Program-made: the position numbers and the translations under genes | In this document: positions 12,031 through 26,943 of the stretch, piece after piece | How the letters are laid out: every line of letters starts with the position of its first letter | How positions within the stretch are numbered: the stretch's first letter is position 1 | Notes under the pieces: generated by a model | What the model saw: only the letters and a program-made list of their open reading frames with translations | What the model was told of the DNA's origin: nothing | Databases searched by the model: none | NCBI RefSeq assembly: GCF_033958435.1 | Contig: NC_134137.1 | Span: 179,069,501-179,133,500, forward strand | From: Carettochelys insculpta | Lineage: Eukaryota; Chordata; Testudines; Carettochelyidae | DNA: 64,000 bases | Reading direction: 5' to 3'

Positions 12031-13016
12031 AATTACCGCTCAAAACGCGTCGTAAAAGTGGCCATCGGGTGTTTGCAAGGCAGCGGGAGGATGGCGCTCC
12101 TGCCAGTAACATGCCGTCCAATACCGCTTAGCTCGCGGTGCAGGGGAAATCCTAGCTTCTGGGAGCCACGGCGCATTGTGCGCAAAGCGGGATCCTGACA
12201 GCAGGAACTGCCACAAGCGCTCCTGCGTGCAGCAGCGCCGAGAGGTTTTCAACCACACGGCCGGTGGATGCGCGAGCTCATCCCTGTTGGGTTCAGTACC
12301 CACGGGAGGCCTGCTGGCAAGGTGCTTTACTGACCACATAGGCGGCTTCTTCGGAATTAAAAGCCCGCCGGAGCACGCGAAGGAGGGAGATGGAATTTCT
12401 CTCTCGGAGCGTTCCGCAGACACTTGATCTGCTTCGGCTTCGTACTGTGTGAGCAAATTCGGGTGCGATCGTAGCGGTGGCCACGTCTCCCTCCCAGAAC
12501 GGGGCCCCTCTCCCCGCCTTGGGCCGCTCCTCACCCGGGTGCGTTTGGATGGGAAAGCCTCAGCCGCGTGGGAACGCTTGGGGCTGCGGGCCGCTCTCGG
12601 GCCAGGGCGGGAAGGTGCAGCTGCTTACGCCAGCCACCCTAACAGGGCCGTGGGAAAGCGGCGCGGCACCAGATCGCCCCGGCCCGAGCTGGCTGCAGGG
12701 CCCGCGGGGCGATCGCGGCCAAACACGCCTGACGCCGCTGCTCCCCTCGCGGGGGCTACCCAGGCCCCGGGCCGCGGCCCCAGGCTCCCACCCGCTCAGC
12801 CGAAGCAGTGGGCGGGCGGCGGCTCCGTTCCCTGCCTCCCGCCTTGCAGAGCCGGGCGCTGGAGAGCACCGGCGGCCACTCTCTGGCTGGCTCGCCCTGG
12901 CCCGGGGACCGGTCCGCTCGGCCCTCTCAGCCCCACGTGCAGGGATGCCCTGGAGGCGCGACGTCCGCCCGCGCCTCCCTCCCGCCAGCGCTGGATGCAG
13001 GGCAGAGTTAATCGCC

Positions 13017-13029
13017 CGCGCGCGCGCGC

Positions 13030-13065
<36 letters not shown>
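13017..13065. repeat. Compound dinucleotide tract (CG)7(TG)9(AG)8
   Basis: Uninterrupted (CG)7 at 13017-13030, (TG)9 at 13031-13048, then (AG)n to about 13064. Alternating CG/TG can form Z-DNA and the AG stretch is a purine mirror tract. Confidence 0.95.
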
Positions 13066-13440
13066 CAGGGAGCACCCATGGGTCACACACACCCCACCGT
13101 CGTGAGAGCGTGTGTGTTTGTGAGAGCCCCTTTCACGGGTCACACACAACCTACGGGAACGCGAGTGTGTATGTGGGCGTGTGAGAGAGGGAGCGCCATT
13201 AGCGGGTCACACCCACCCCACTGTAGTGGGAGGGTGGATGTGGGTGTGTAAGAGCCCCATTCATGGGTCTCACACACCCTACTGTAGTGTGTGTGTGTGT
13301 GTTTGTAATAGCCCCATTCAAAGGCCACACCCCCCACCGTAGTGGCAGGATGGCTGTGTACGAGCCCCATTCATAGGTCACACACTACCCACTGAGGGGG
13401 AAGGGGGGTGTAAGAGCCGGCTCCATGGGCTACACCACCT
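13066..13440. repeat. Minisatellite, about seven degenerate copies of a 51-63-bp unit
   Basis: Each unit has an AGCCCCATTCATGGGTCACAC-like core, then CACCCCACCGTAGTGGGAGG-like sequence and a GTGTGTG run. Cores lie near 13070, 13126, 13190, 13251, 13308, 13361 and 13412. Copies have diverged, and several TG runs sit within the array. Confidence 0.9.
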
Positions 13441-14050
13441 CCACGGTAGTGGGAGGGGCGAGCGCTCCGCGGGCTGCCACGCGCAGTTCCACCCGGGCGA
13501 AGCGGCGCAGGCCAAGGGGCCGAGCGGCCAGCAGCTCCGGCCGCAGCCTGGTTCCCAGCCGGGTTCCCAGGAAAGGCTGCGGGCGCCCTCTGCTGGCCGC
13601 TCCGCGTGGCTGCAGGGGGTGGGCGGCGGCCGTGCAGCGCCCCCGCCTTCCCGTGCGTTCCTTGCTGTTTGCTTTTGCAGGGGGTGGGAGCTGGCTGGGT
13701 GGTGTGGGGTTTTTTTCTTCTTCTTCTCCTTTCGTTTGCGCAATAAACCGTAGGAACCAGCCTCCCGCCCGCTTCCTCTTTGCTGCGAAAGGCAGGGCCT
13801 CACCCTCCGCGCTTGCCTCAGTGCAGCTTGCAATGGTTTCCGTAACCAACGTGCCCCGCTGCCCCGCCTCGCCTGTCACTGCGGGACCAGCTCTTGTTGC
13901 TTCCCTCCGCTTCCCCCCTGCCTGCTCTGCACCTCCTGACTCCCCTCACCCGGCGCCGTACCCCCTGTGCCCCTGAGTGGGAGCTATTCCTGGGCCCGCC
14001 CGTGCTGCTGGAGCCTGGGCAGGGGTGGGGGTGGGGAGTAAGACAGTAGC

Positions 14051-16129
14051 CCTTACTGTGAGGCCCAGGGAGAAGCAGGGATGGAGCAGCTACAAGCTCT
14101 TGCAAGAGTGGGAGGCACGAAGGAAGGGGGGGTGGGAAATGTGCCCTCCAGGTCCCAGGGGCCTCTCCGGGGAAGGCTAAGCAGGCAGAGGCTGGGTTAT
14201 TAGCTCAAAGGAGTGCTAGGTCTGTCATGCCCCAGAGACCTGCTGTCATTAAATCATTTGCATTAAATCATTTAGCTTCTTTAAATGCCCCTAATGGCAA
14301 GGACCAGCCGTGCCAAACAGTGGCTGCTGAGTGGCTATGTGAGCTCATGTTGGCCATGTGTAAACTTGCCATTTTCCTCACAAAATGTCACACTTTTGCT
14401 ACCAACTATTTGGCTTTCCCAGACCTGTCAACAGGAAGGGCACTGGTGTACAAAAGGGAGGGAGGGAAGCCAGCCTTGGTAAGCTCTCTGTTTTCTAGCT
14501 GGCCCTGGTATGATCTCAGGTGGGTAAGACTAGCCAGGACATAGCCATGTGACAGGACAGATGGGGATGGGCCCAGAGCAGATTTCCAGTGCCCTCTGCC
14601 AGGAATGGGCCCTACTTGGCAAAGGCAAGAACTTTAAAACTTTCAGAAGTAAACCCAAACTAAGCCCATGCCCTCAGTGTCCACAGTGAAATGTTAGAAA
14701 TAGAAAAGCATTTTGACCATGGGCAGTCTGACAGCTGGGCTTATTTACCTGAAATAAGCAAAGACTTGCGAAGGAAAATACCCTGAGGGCAGGGTGGCCA
14801 GTCCTGTGCTCTCTGTTTGAAAATTGTAGAGATGTGTTTTTAAAGTGCCTGGATCTCCAAACCCCCAGTGGCTGGCAGAGGACTGCATTTTTTGCCTGGA
14901 TCTGTGACTTGAGCTCTGACCAGAGCAGTCCTATAGAGGCAGATCCTGAGAGGATGGTAGTTCTACAGGAGCATGGAGAGACCCCTAGCTGTTGCTAGGC
15001 TGGAGGGAGTCACTGGACTCTGCCAGGATGATAGGCACTCCTAAGCAGGCCAGGGGAAAGGACAGTTGGAACAAACCCTGCTGTGGTTTAAAAAAAAAAG
15101 TAAAAGAATGCTTGTGCAAGCTGTAGTTTGCTGGGCCCACAAAGTTACTCAAACCTTATTTCTCTCCAGACTCTGTAACACCAGGGCAGGGTGGGAACAC
15201 AGGTAAAGCCATTCGCCCCTGCACTGCCCTATCCCCTTGCTGGCTGAATATCTGGTGAGTGAAATAGCATGACTTGTGCTGGTTTTAAAAGGTCATTAGC
15301 CCAAGACTGTGGTTGTTGTTCCCTCCCCTGCCCCTCTTGCAAGAGATTCTAGAAAGACAAGGTCATAGATGTTATTGGACCTACTTCTGTAGGTGAGAGA
15401 CACAAGTTTTCCTTACAGACAGCTCTTCTTCTGGTCTGGGTTCAGTGCAGGTGCTGGGCACATGTTAAAAGCTCAGGCCAAGGGAGGACTCTGAAATTGT
15501 AGAAACCTGGAAGGATTCTAGGGAGGAAGGAAGATGTGACAGCTTAAAGTGGGGTGACCTTGCGCCACTGTGTTTGTGCAGACTGTATTTTGGGGAGAGT
15601 GCATGCAAAAGTCTTTACACATCTCAGCAGTCAGACAGTGTGTGCTAAAGTTCCAGTGATTGTATTTGATCCAAGAGAATCATGTTTCGATGCAGGGCTG
15701 ATACTGTCCAGAGCGCCCTCCCCAAATCCACATCCTAAGGGCCCAACAATCAATGGCCTAGTAGAGGTGGCCTTTAAATGTAGTTCAGACAAAGCTGCAG
15801 TGAGCGAGAATCTAGGAGGGGTTCTGGCTTGGGCTAGGGAGATGCTTGTCAGCTGCAGGGGAGACTCCTAGCAGGATCTCGATCTGAAGCAGTGGGTCTG
15901 TCCCAGCGAAATCTCATCCCCTAATAAATCATGCTGTTAGTCTGCAGGACTGCTGGCTTGTTTTCTGATAAAATTACAATTGCTAATTAGGGGGGCCCCA
16001 CTTGCCCCCTCCCTGCACCCCCCAAGTACCAGTCGCCTATGGTTAGTTCCCCCACCCCTTGGTGCTGGTTCCACCCACCGCATATACTACCCTGAGCAAA
16101 CCATAGGCAGGGAGCCCAGTGTCTTAGGC
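14051..16129. other. Intronic sequence between the CpG blocks
   Basis: Mixed composition with no recognisable repeat of high confidence. Poly-A at about 15089-15098. Short open frames lack domains. 15985-16080 is C-rich. Confidence 0.5.
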
Positions 16130-16429
16130 ACAGGGCTGCTGCCGCTCGCCCCACAGGGGGCGTTTGCGGTGGAGCGTGAGGAGCCGCCGCCGCTGCACAC
16201 TGTCTCTGCCTCGGTGCTTGTGCTGCGGTGGCCGCGGCATCCCATTGACACTTGGGGCCTTTGCGCTCCACAGTAGCTCAGACGGCAGCGCCCGGCCCAA
16301 TTCCGGCAGCCCCCAGACGCGAGCCGCGCCCTTGGCTGATACCGGAAAGGGATCTGATTGGCCGGCGTCCTCCCCATATGCAAAAGAGCTGAGGGAATGA
16401 CATTCCTCCGCACTCTTACAGTAAAGGCA

Positions 16430-18908
<2,479 letters not shown>

Positions 18909-19099
18909 GGGGTTGCTATATCCGCCCTCCAAAACAGAGGACACCCCGAGAGGCCGCGTACCCGTTTCAGCGTCTTCCCACCCACGTTGCGTTAACGTGT
19001 TATATAGTGTATCGAATACATTAACACACCGGGAGTTGGTCGATGCAGATACAGCTGCACTCCCTCGCAGGGGCGGCCTCTTTTTTGATATGGTGACCC
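18909..19099. mobile_element. Tc1/mariner-like inverted-repeat element, copy 2
   Basis: Related to 381-576: left GGGGTTGCTATATCC...ACAGAGGACACCCC, centre TTATATAGTGTATCGAATAC followed by ATTAACACACCGGGAGTTGG, right GCGGCCTCTTTTTTGATATGG followed by TGACCC. The centre and right arm match the first copy closely in order and wording. Confidence 0.6.
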
Positions 19100-19529
19100 T
19101 GCAGTTTGGGGCACTTCTGGATTAATGTGTTTGCAAGACTATGAAGTGCTAGAGGCCACAACGATCAACGGTCCTTGTCTGAAGTTTGACACCTCACCTG
19201 TATTGCAGGCGCAAGAGGTGCTCAGCTCGCATATGCAGAGAATAGCAGGTACTAGTCACTTTCCAAAGTCAAGGCTTTTGGGTACTGGTAGTAGCGATTT
19301 ATTCTGATCTGAGAGCTTGATGGGGGGAAAAAATCCCTTGATAAATATAGGAATATTTTTCCACATGATTTTTAACTCAGGCCCACCTTTGGCAGACCCG
19401 TATCTGACAGGCAGTGGCTCTCCTTCCCATGGAAGTCACTAATTAACCTCAGAGGTCCCAAACAGCAGAGCAAGGCGACTGCTGCATAACTGCTGTGGCG
19501 CTTTTACCGAAGGGATGCCAGATTTTTGG
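19100..19529. other. Intronic sequence without recognised content
   Basis: Short stretch between two repeats. No gene, RNA or repeat signal recognised. Confidence 0.5.
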
Positions 19530-19913
19530 AAAAGATCTTTGGAAAAGAGAAGATTGAGGGGAGACATGATAGCGGTTTTCAGGTATCTAAAAGGGAGTCA
19601 TGAGGAGGAGGGAGAAAATTTGTTCTTCTTGGCCTCTGAGGATAGAACAAGAGGCAATGGACTTAAACTGCAGCAAGGGAGGTTTAGGTTGCACATTAGG
19701 AAAAAGTTCCTAACTGTCAGGGCGGTCAAACAGTAGAATAGGTTGCCAAGGGAGGTGATAGAATCTCCATCTCTGGAGATATTTAAGAACAGGTTAGATA
19801 GATGTCTATCAGGGATGGTTTAGATAGTACTTGGTCCTGCCATTGGGGCAGGCGGCTGGACTCGATGGCCTCTCGAGGTCCCTTCCAGTCCTAGTGTTCT
19901 ATGATTCTATGAT
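19530..19913 (+). mobile_element. CR1 LINE 3' end, sense, 5'-truncated
   Basis: Contains AAGATTGAGGGGAGACATGA, the AGGGAGGTTTAGGTTGCACA segment, CTCGATGGCCTCTCGAGGTC and the CR1 tail TTCTATGATTCTATGAT ending at 19913. This is a standard 5'-truncated CR1 copy, better preserved than the one at 5552. Confidence 0.93.
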
Positions 19914-20429
19914 TTCGCACACCTGATGCATCAACTTTCCACCTGGGCCTTGCGGTTTAAAATGAACCTAAGAGAAGTTTAGCAGTTCTTGTTCTCCCTG
20001 GATCTTTACATCATCGCAGTCGCTCTGCTGGGCTTACCCAGCCTGGCTTCAAACGCATGGCTTTGGTTTTCTTTCTTCTTAAAACGAACCAAACATACAT
20101 CCGGGACCATCTAAGGCATATGCTTGTTTTAAACGCTGAACCCGACCCCACTAAAGTTTTGTGTCTGCCTGCCTAGATCACCAGTGCAATGTGTCTTTGT
20201 AAGCAAGAAGCTCAAATCACGTAGATTCCATTTAGACGGTCATTGCTACAGCTTTTCTTGTCTACACCTCCGATTTCCTCTTATGCGGATTCGAGTGCTG
20301 AATCCCCTTGCCCGTTCTTCAAAAGATTTTCGCCTCTCCACCATTTGTTTAAAGTGCCGAGCTCCCGGCCATTGATTTGGGGGGGACCCCAAAACCGCTT
20401 GAAATCGTCTCGAAAGTTGAACCCCTGTT
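19914..20429. other. Intronic sequence without recognised content
   Basis: No repeat, RNA gene or coding signal recognised. Confidence 0.5.
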
Positions 20430-21330
20430 AGATTTTGCTCCCCTTGAGCTTTAAGCTTGGGAGCAGAGCAGTTGGACTCAGCTTGTCCCTTTCACAAGGG
20501 ACAGATTTCTTTCCCACCCAGTCCGCCGCTGCCAAACCAGCTGCGATCGACTCGGTCCGAGTGGTCGGGGGCAAGCAGCGGGGCTCTGACGCCTTACTGG
20601 GTCCCAAAGCGGGAGGAAGTGCAGGTGTTTCTTTTGTTTCGGCAGAGCTGGGAGAAAGGGAGGTCAAGGCGGGATGACCGGTCCCGAAAACTCAATCCCC
20701 CTTCCCACCCTCGGGTGAATCATTACGCTGTTAACCATCTGGACCTAGGCGCCAGTGCAGCTCATGCGCTGAGGCTCTCCCACACCGGGGGGCAAACTGA
20801 TTGCTTCAAAACAGGCTCCGAAAAAGACCCCTACGGGAGTTAGGAAAGCGGAGTCTCTGCAGCGGCCGGGCACTGTTGAATTCACTTCCATGCCCAGGCG
20901 CTCCTCGGGGCAGGCTGGAAACCTTTCCCCCCGCGGGGAGCTTAGCCAGGCAAGGGGGGGTTCCTTGCGCTCTCCCGGGCGGTGGGAGAGAAAGGCACGA
21001 GGCGGCAGGTGCATGGCCGGTCTCTGGGGGGCTGCATTCATAGGGGAACGTGCCCTCGGTTTCTTTCCGGCTGGGGGCTCAGGCTGAGGGGTGCCCCCCA
21101 CTGCCCTGCTCCTTGTGCAAGCCAGGGAGGCGAGGCAGAGGCTCCGAGCCGACCGGATTGTCAATTTCTAGCGTTCAACCCCCGCGCCCCACCAAAGCGC
21201 AGGTACCGCGTTTCCCGGTGAGCTTCCCAAAGCCGCTGCTCTGAGGCCACCTGCTTTATGACTCGCTCTCCCAGTCCTCTTGCTGCCCTACCACTGCTTT
21301 CCGGCTGGCGTGAACGGCTGGGGCGTGAGA
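20430..21330. other. GC/CpG-rich intronic block, 2 kb after the P2 exon
   Basis: A return to CpG-rich composition, with overlapping open frames on both strands that carry no domain. It may belong to the regulatory neighbourhood of P2. Confidence 0.5.
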
Positions 21331-23517
21331 CCTGGAGTGCTTAACAAACACACTCTGATTGCAAAGATGACTGCGTATTTGCCAAGTCCTTCCCATGGAA
21401 AGTGACCCCCTGATCCATTAGAGGATCGTCTGTGTTTTAAGAAAAGGGGGGGAACAAACAGTAAAACAGACTAACTGCAGGCCCTAGTTGTAGGGAATTC
21501 AGTTAAAATCAGCCATATGCTGCCAAGAGACTATGTTCAAATAGAGGAGTGGGACTTTCAGGGTACCGGACGTGGACATTGTATTCCAAAGTCAAGAGGT
21601 TTCTACACGTTGATATTCTCTCTCTCCCCTTTAAACAATAAAATAAAATAGAATGCTTTTTTTTAAAAAAAAAAATCATTTATTGCTTGTAATCTTCAGA
21701 ATCAGAATGCCATTTTCAAGCAAAAACAGCCAGGGTTTTCTTTCAAACTAAAGGAATGTTACAAGGAATTTAAAGAACTTGAAATGATTGATTCAGTTTA
21801 ATAATTTAAATTGTAATAGAGGTTAATTGTCCAATGTACAGTTAGGAAATAATCTAAATCCCAATTTTAAAGATCAGTTCTCTTTGACTGATGGATCAAG
21901 ATTGGGAGGTTTAAATGTGCTGTGGCATGGATTTGCTGGTTACTGTGCCCAGCTCTCTGAAGATATATTTTAAAAGCTTAACAGGAAAACAAAATACTGG
22001 GTATCTCCAGTCAGCGAGTTCCTACTTATCTGTTTAGTCTGTTTCATAATGTAAATGTTTGTATTTCCTCAGTGCCTAGCATTTATGACTTTTCATTCCA
22101 GTTCTTGTTTTCTCTTCTGTGTGTATGCATACTTTTTTATTATTTCAATAACAGTTTCTTCAAATTGCTTATAATGGACGTTGCCTTTAATGAATTGTAA
22201 ATATGGAGCATTTTGAACATTATTTTTCAGTTTAATAGCATTATCTCAGTAACTCATGAAGCTTTATTTTCCACTTCATATTTGTATGCATAAAATGGAT
22301 TTTTGCTTAATGTTCTTCCTTCCACTTCATATACCTGAAATCTTTAATACATGTAAAATAAGTATTTTATTATAGTCTTTTAAAAAAACTTGGTAAGCTC
22401 ATCATATTCATGGTTGTAGATTTTGAGAGCCAAGCTGCCACAACACACAACAGTCTGGAGAGACAAAACACTGCATGCCAAGAACAAGAGGATTTGAAAT
22501 ACATAGTACTGATTATACAGCATTTTTGCTGCGTACAGATGAGAACAAAAAACAAAAGTATGGGCTGCTCAGAACGGCTGGGGAAAAGGAAAAAGAAATA
22601 TATGCACAAAGAGGAAATTTTGACACAAGGAGCTCAACTTTAGATGTGGAATCGAGAATAAGAGTTATGGACTACTTAAAACACATAGAAGAACATTAAG
22701 GTGCAAAGTGTAACATATGTAAGGGAAGGAGTGATTGCAGTCTTTTGAAACATTTCTTACTATAAATAATTGCCATAATAAAGGGAGTAGGTAAAGGAGC
22801 TGTGGACCTGTTTAAAAATATCAGTTTGAAGTGAAAGGAACAATTAAACCCGGGTGTTGAAAAGTAATGAAACATTTTAGCTATGTGAATATGAACTAGA
22901 AAATGCTAAGAGGAAGGGAAAAATCAAACCATATCTCTGAGAACGCAAAACAGGACTACTTACTTCCTCTTAAAATATATAAAAGAGGAAACTTTAAAAA
23001 AAGCTACATTTTATTATAACAATTTTGCTTTTAGTATTTCACTGGTGTAAAATTGGCGTAAAGTGAGATCAGAACTATGTCTTGCACAAGAGTTTAAAGT
23101 GAAAATGAATACTGAAATGGTTAATGAACATTAACATGATGACACAGTTGAGCAAAATTGGAAAAGTTGATGCTAGAAATCCCATTGCACATTGTGTTAG
23201 AAATGTAGCAACACGCCTGTTCCTAAATATTAGGTGGTGTTTTGTAGAACCTGGAACCGCAGAAACAAAACGGAAACATTAGTGGCAGAGTTTAAGCTTT
23301 TAATTTAAATGTTTCAGGTGTTCTCATGTCATGTTACAATTTTAACAAAGGTTTGGGACAGTCCTAACTTCATCGATCTTGTTTCTAAAAGGAAAAAATA
23401 GATGGTTTTATGAACAGTGATCAAATGTATATTTTTGGGCCTCGTGCTCCAGAACAAAACTGTGAGAAAACAGCACTGAAAACAATGACATTTCATGACA
23501 CGCAGCTGGATTGGAAA
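21331..23517. other. AT-rich, repeat-poor intronic segment
   Basis: No clear transposon over about 2.2 kb. Poly-A/T runs at 21657-21676. Candidate conserved intronic sequence by absence of insertions only. Confidence 0.4.
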
Positions 23518-23706
23518 ATAGTTCTGGGGGGTAGCCATGTTAGTCTGTAACTTTGCAAGTAACAAGCAATCCTGTGGCATCTTAGAACCTAACAAGTTTA
23601 TTAGGTCATGAGCTTTTGTGGGTAAAAAACAGCTTTGCCCACAAAAGCTCATAAGCTAATACATTTGTTAGGCTCTCAGTTGCCACAGGACTGCTTGCTT
23701 TTTGTG
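23518..23706. repeat. Palindromic interspersed repeat (GTAGCCATGTTAGTCTGTA family)
   Basis: Left arm: GGGTAGCCATGTTAGTCTGT, CCTAACAAGTTTATTAGG, CATGAGCTTTTGTGGG. Right arm: CCCACAAAAGCTCATAAGCT, AATACATTTGTTAG, CACAGGACTGCTTGC. The arms are near reverse complements. Same family as 38973-39180. Its superfamily is not known to me. Confidence 0.75.
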
Positions 23707-23774
23707 AGACTGGATTGACCCTGCAGAGAATCAATTCTGTTATGTCCAAGAAACAATAGGCCTGGTCTTGCTCT

Positions 23775-23862
23775 TGCACTAATTATACCGGTATAATTCT
23801 ATTGAGTTTGGTGGAGTTATTCTGACCTACGTCGATGCAATATGATCAGAATGAGGCCCTGT
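23775..23862. repeat. Old near-palindromic repeat
   Basis: TTATACCGGTATAATTCTAT, GAGTTTGGTGGAGTTATTCTG and GATCAGAATGAGGCCC match the pattern of the small near-palindromes listed at 184-271. Confidence 0.45.
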
Positions 23863-24097
23863 TGTTTTGATTTATTATTGTATTGGTTAATATAAATGTA
23901 TGCATGATATGTGCATTGTACATATTTAGGTGCATTCAGGTGGTTTAGTTAGCTACAGGTACTAATATTGTATCTGGCTCTGTAAGTTTCATTTAGAAAT
24001 ACATCCTGTTTACCCCAAAGAGTGTTTTAATTTGTATAACTTGTTGCTTTCCTCCTTTTTGTCAGGTGTATTGATACACGTCACTTGTGAAGACTGA

Positions 24098-24947
<850 letters not shown>

Positions 24948-25000
<53 letters not shown>
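24948..25000. repeat. (GT)26 microsatellite
   Basis: Uninterrupted GT repeat of about 53 bp, long enough to be length-polymorphic. Confidence 0.98.
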
Positions 25001-25001
<1 letters not shown>

Positions 25002-25825
25002 CTTTGTTTTATATAGAAAATCCACAACAAAACTTTCCACTGGGCCCACTTGTACCTCCAGAGGGAGGAGGAGAGAACAAACACAAGGCAGAGGTTAAGC
25101 ATGTTGCGTAACATAATACGGGAAGGCACTGAGATACTACAGCGATGAGCCCGGTGTCAGAACCAGAACAGAAGACTTCACTAGCTGAGGCTCTGACCCA
25201 CTGTATCTCTCTTTGGGAACTTTAATTCAAAGTAAGAATAAAAAGGTGTCATTGCTCTGTGCAACAACTGAGATTGTAAAATGGCTTAGAATACAATCCC
25301 ACCTCAGAAAATGTTACAGTGCACAAAATATAGCATTAACACACAAACAGTTCATCATTAGCATACGAACAGATGATGCAGAGCCTGATTCAATGGGAGA
25401 CACTCCTTTGAGTTCGTGGGCTTTAGTTCAAAGCCATAATCTTTGAATAACTTGTAAACAGCCATATTTGTACTACAAGATAATTTTATGATGTCATCTT
25501 ACACTGTTCTCCTTACTCGTAATTAGTCCATGTGCATAGGGCTCCTTTGCCTGAGTAAGGATTGCTAGGTCAGGCCCATAGCAGGAAAAACTGATGGAAT
25601 TTGGAAAACACTGCCTTCTTTTTCAAGCCCCCCAACAGGGGAAAGCAAAAGGGACAACTGCCCTCAGGACTGGCATTTCAAAGGGGCACGGACCTCTGGC
25701 TGCCATTGCAGCTGAAGCTCCGGACCCCTTTGAAATGCCACAGAGCACTGTGTGCCACTTTACATGAGGCTTAGAGGGAGTATTGTCGGAACACAACCCT
25801 CGCATAACTCGAGGCACTGCTATAT
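25001..25825. other. Intronic sequence; inverted-repeat patch at 25670-25745
   Basis: CATTTCAAAGGGGCACGGAC and CCGGACCCCTTTGAAATGCC form an inverted pair (about 25673-25742) around a short GC core, probably a small decayed element. Otherwise nothing recognised. Confidence 0.45.
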
Positions 25826-26510
25826 CCATCTTCTGACAATGGCAAGTGCCAGGTGCCCTCAGAAGGAGTGAACAGAACAGTGCTTTTCTGGTGACAATAC
25901 TTGCCAGTACTGAGTACCTGCTCCTCAGCACCCCCAGCCATAGGACTGGCGGCAGGGGTGGGAAAGCAGGGAGTCGGTTGAGTACCGGCACCACTTTCTT
26001 TTACAAAAAAGGCAGGTAATCATCGGGTGATCCCTCTCCTATCACCCGTTTCCAGCCTCTGACAAGCAGATGTTAAGGGCACCATTCCTACCCATCATGA
26101 CTAATAAGTATTGATGAACCCCATCCTCTGTGAATTTATCGAGTTCTTTTCTGAATCCTGGTAAAGTCCTGGTCTTCACAACAGCCTCTGGGAAGGGGAG
26201 TTCTACTGACCTATCCTGCGCCGCATGAAGAAACTCTTCCTATTGTTTGGGGTTTTTTTTTTTCTTTAGACCTTCTACCTATTAATTTCATTTGGTGGCC
26301 CTTAATTCTTATGTTATGGGAACACGTAAATACTTTTTCCTTGTTCACTTTCTTCACACCTGTCATCATTTTATAGACCTCTCTCATATCCCCCCTTCTT
26401 TTCTAAGCTGCAGAGTCCCAATGTTTTTAATCTCTCCTCATATGCCACCAGTCCCAAACCCCTAATCATTTTTGTTGCCATTTTCTGAACCTTTTCCAAT
26501 TGTCAGTTCA
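25826..26510 (-). mobile_element. CR1 LINE 3' region, antisense, interrupted by a small insertion
   Basis: TTCTGACAATGGCAAGTGCC, AGGAGTGAACAGAACAG, then after an insertion AGGTAATCATCGGGTGATCC, ATTTCATTTGGTGGCCCTTA, TTATAGACCTCTCTCATATC and CTAATCATTTTTGTTGCCAT follow the turtle-type CR1 3' region in antisense order. Confidence 0.85.
25881..26012. mobile_element. 132-bp insertion inside CR1
   Basis: CR1 sequence stops at GAACAGAACAG and resumes at CAGGTAATCATC, giving a CAG duplication (25878-25880 and 26013-26015). The insert runs from TGCTTTTCTGGTGAC to TTTTACAAAAAAGG. A related pair of sequences with TTCCAGCACCTTTTTTC lies near 53830-54060. Confidence 0.6.
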
Positions 26511-26943
26511 GTGTTTTAAAATTATAAACCAAAACTGATGTTATCTGGTGCATTCAAGTAGGTTGAAATACCAGGGAGCTCTCAGAGGGAGTGTGAGATT
26601 AGTTTTACCAGTTGTTTTGAGATCTATTGTCACTGTGCCCCAGACAGAGCCCTTTATGGCTTATGGTTCTTTCCTGCCCCCATTTTTATTTATTTGTACA
26701 CTCTCTGAGTGCCCTGTTCTCCTCCTGATGAGTGTGTGTGCACATACATGAGCATTGCTCCTATAAACATGGGTGGTGTTACAAGCATACTTCAGGAGGA
26801 ATGCATAGCTGGCCCATTCCTGTTCCTTGCAAAGCTCCCTATTACACTGGGCTGAGAACAGATGGATAAGGTCTGAGATCCAATTGATAAGACAGCAGAA
26901 TGTATTTCAAATTCAAGGAATAGTTTGTAGATTTTTTTCCTAA
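26511..26943. other. Intronic sequence without recognised content
   Basis: No repeat or gene signal recognised. Confidence 0.5.

Larger units (their letters stand above)
12030..14050. other. GC-rich CpG block 4-6 kb upstream of P2
   Basis: High CpG density begins abruptly near 12030 and fades near 14050. Long open frames occur on both strands and in several registers, which is expected from GC-rich DNA lacking TAA/TAG. No splice signals or protein domain were recognised. It could be an orphan CpG island or the promoter of an unannotated non-coding transcript. Confidence 0.6.

Noticed and set aside
12449..13105. 218-codon plus-strand open frame in the CpG block, with overlapping long frames on the other strand
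   Set aside because: GC-rich DNA lacks stop codons in many frames. The reading runs through the dinucleotide tract as a CVCVCV and RERERE series, and there is no domain or splice context.
23329..23652. 107-codon minus-strand frame
   Set aside because: Partly inside a palindromic interspersed repeat, with no domain or conservation signal.
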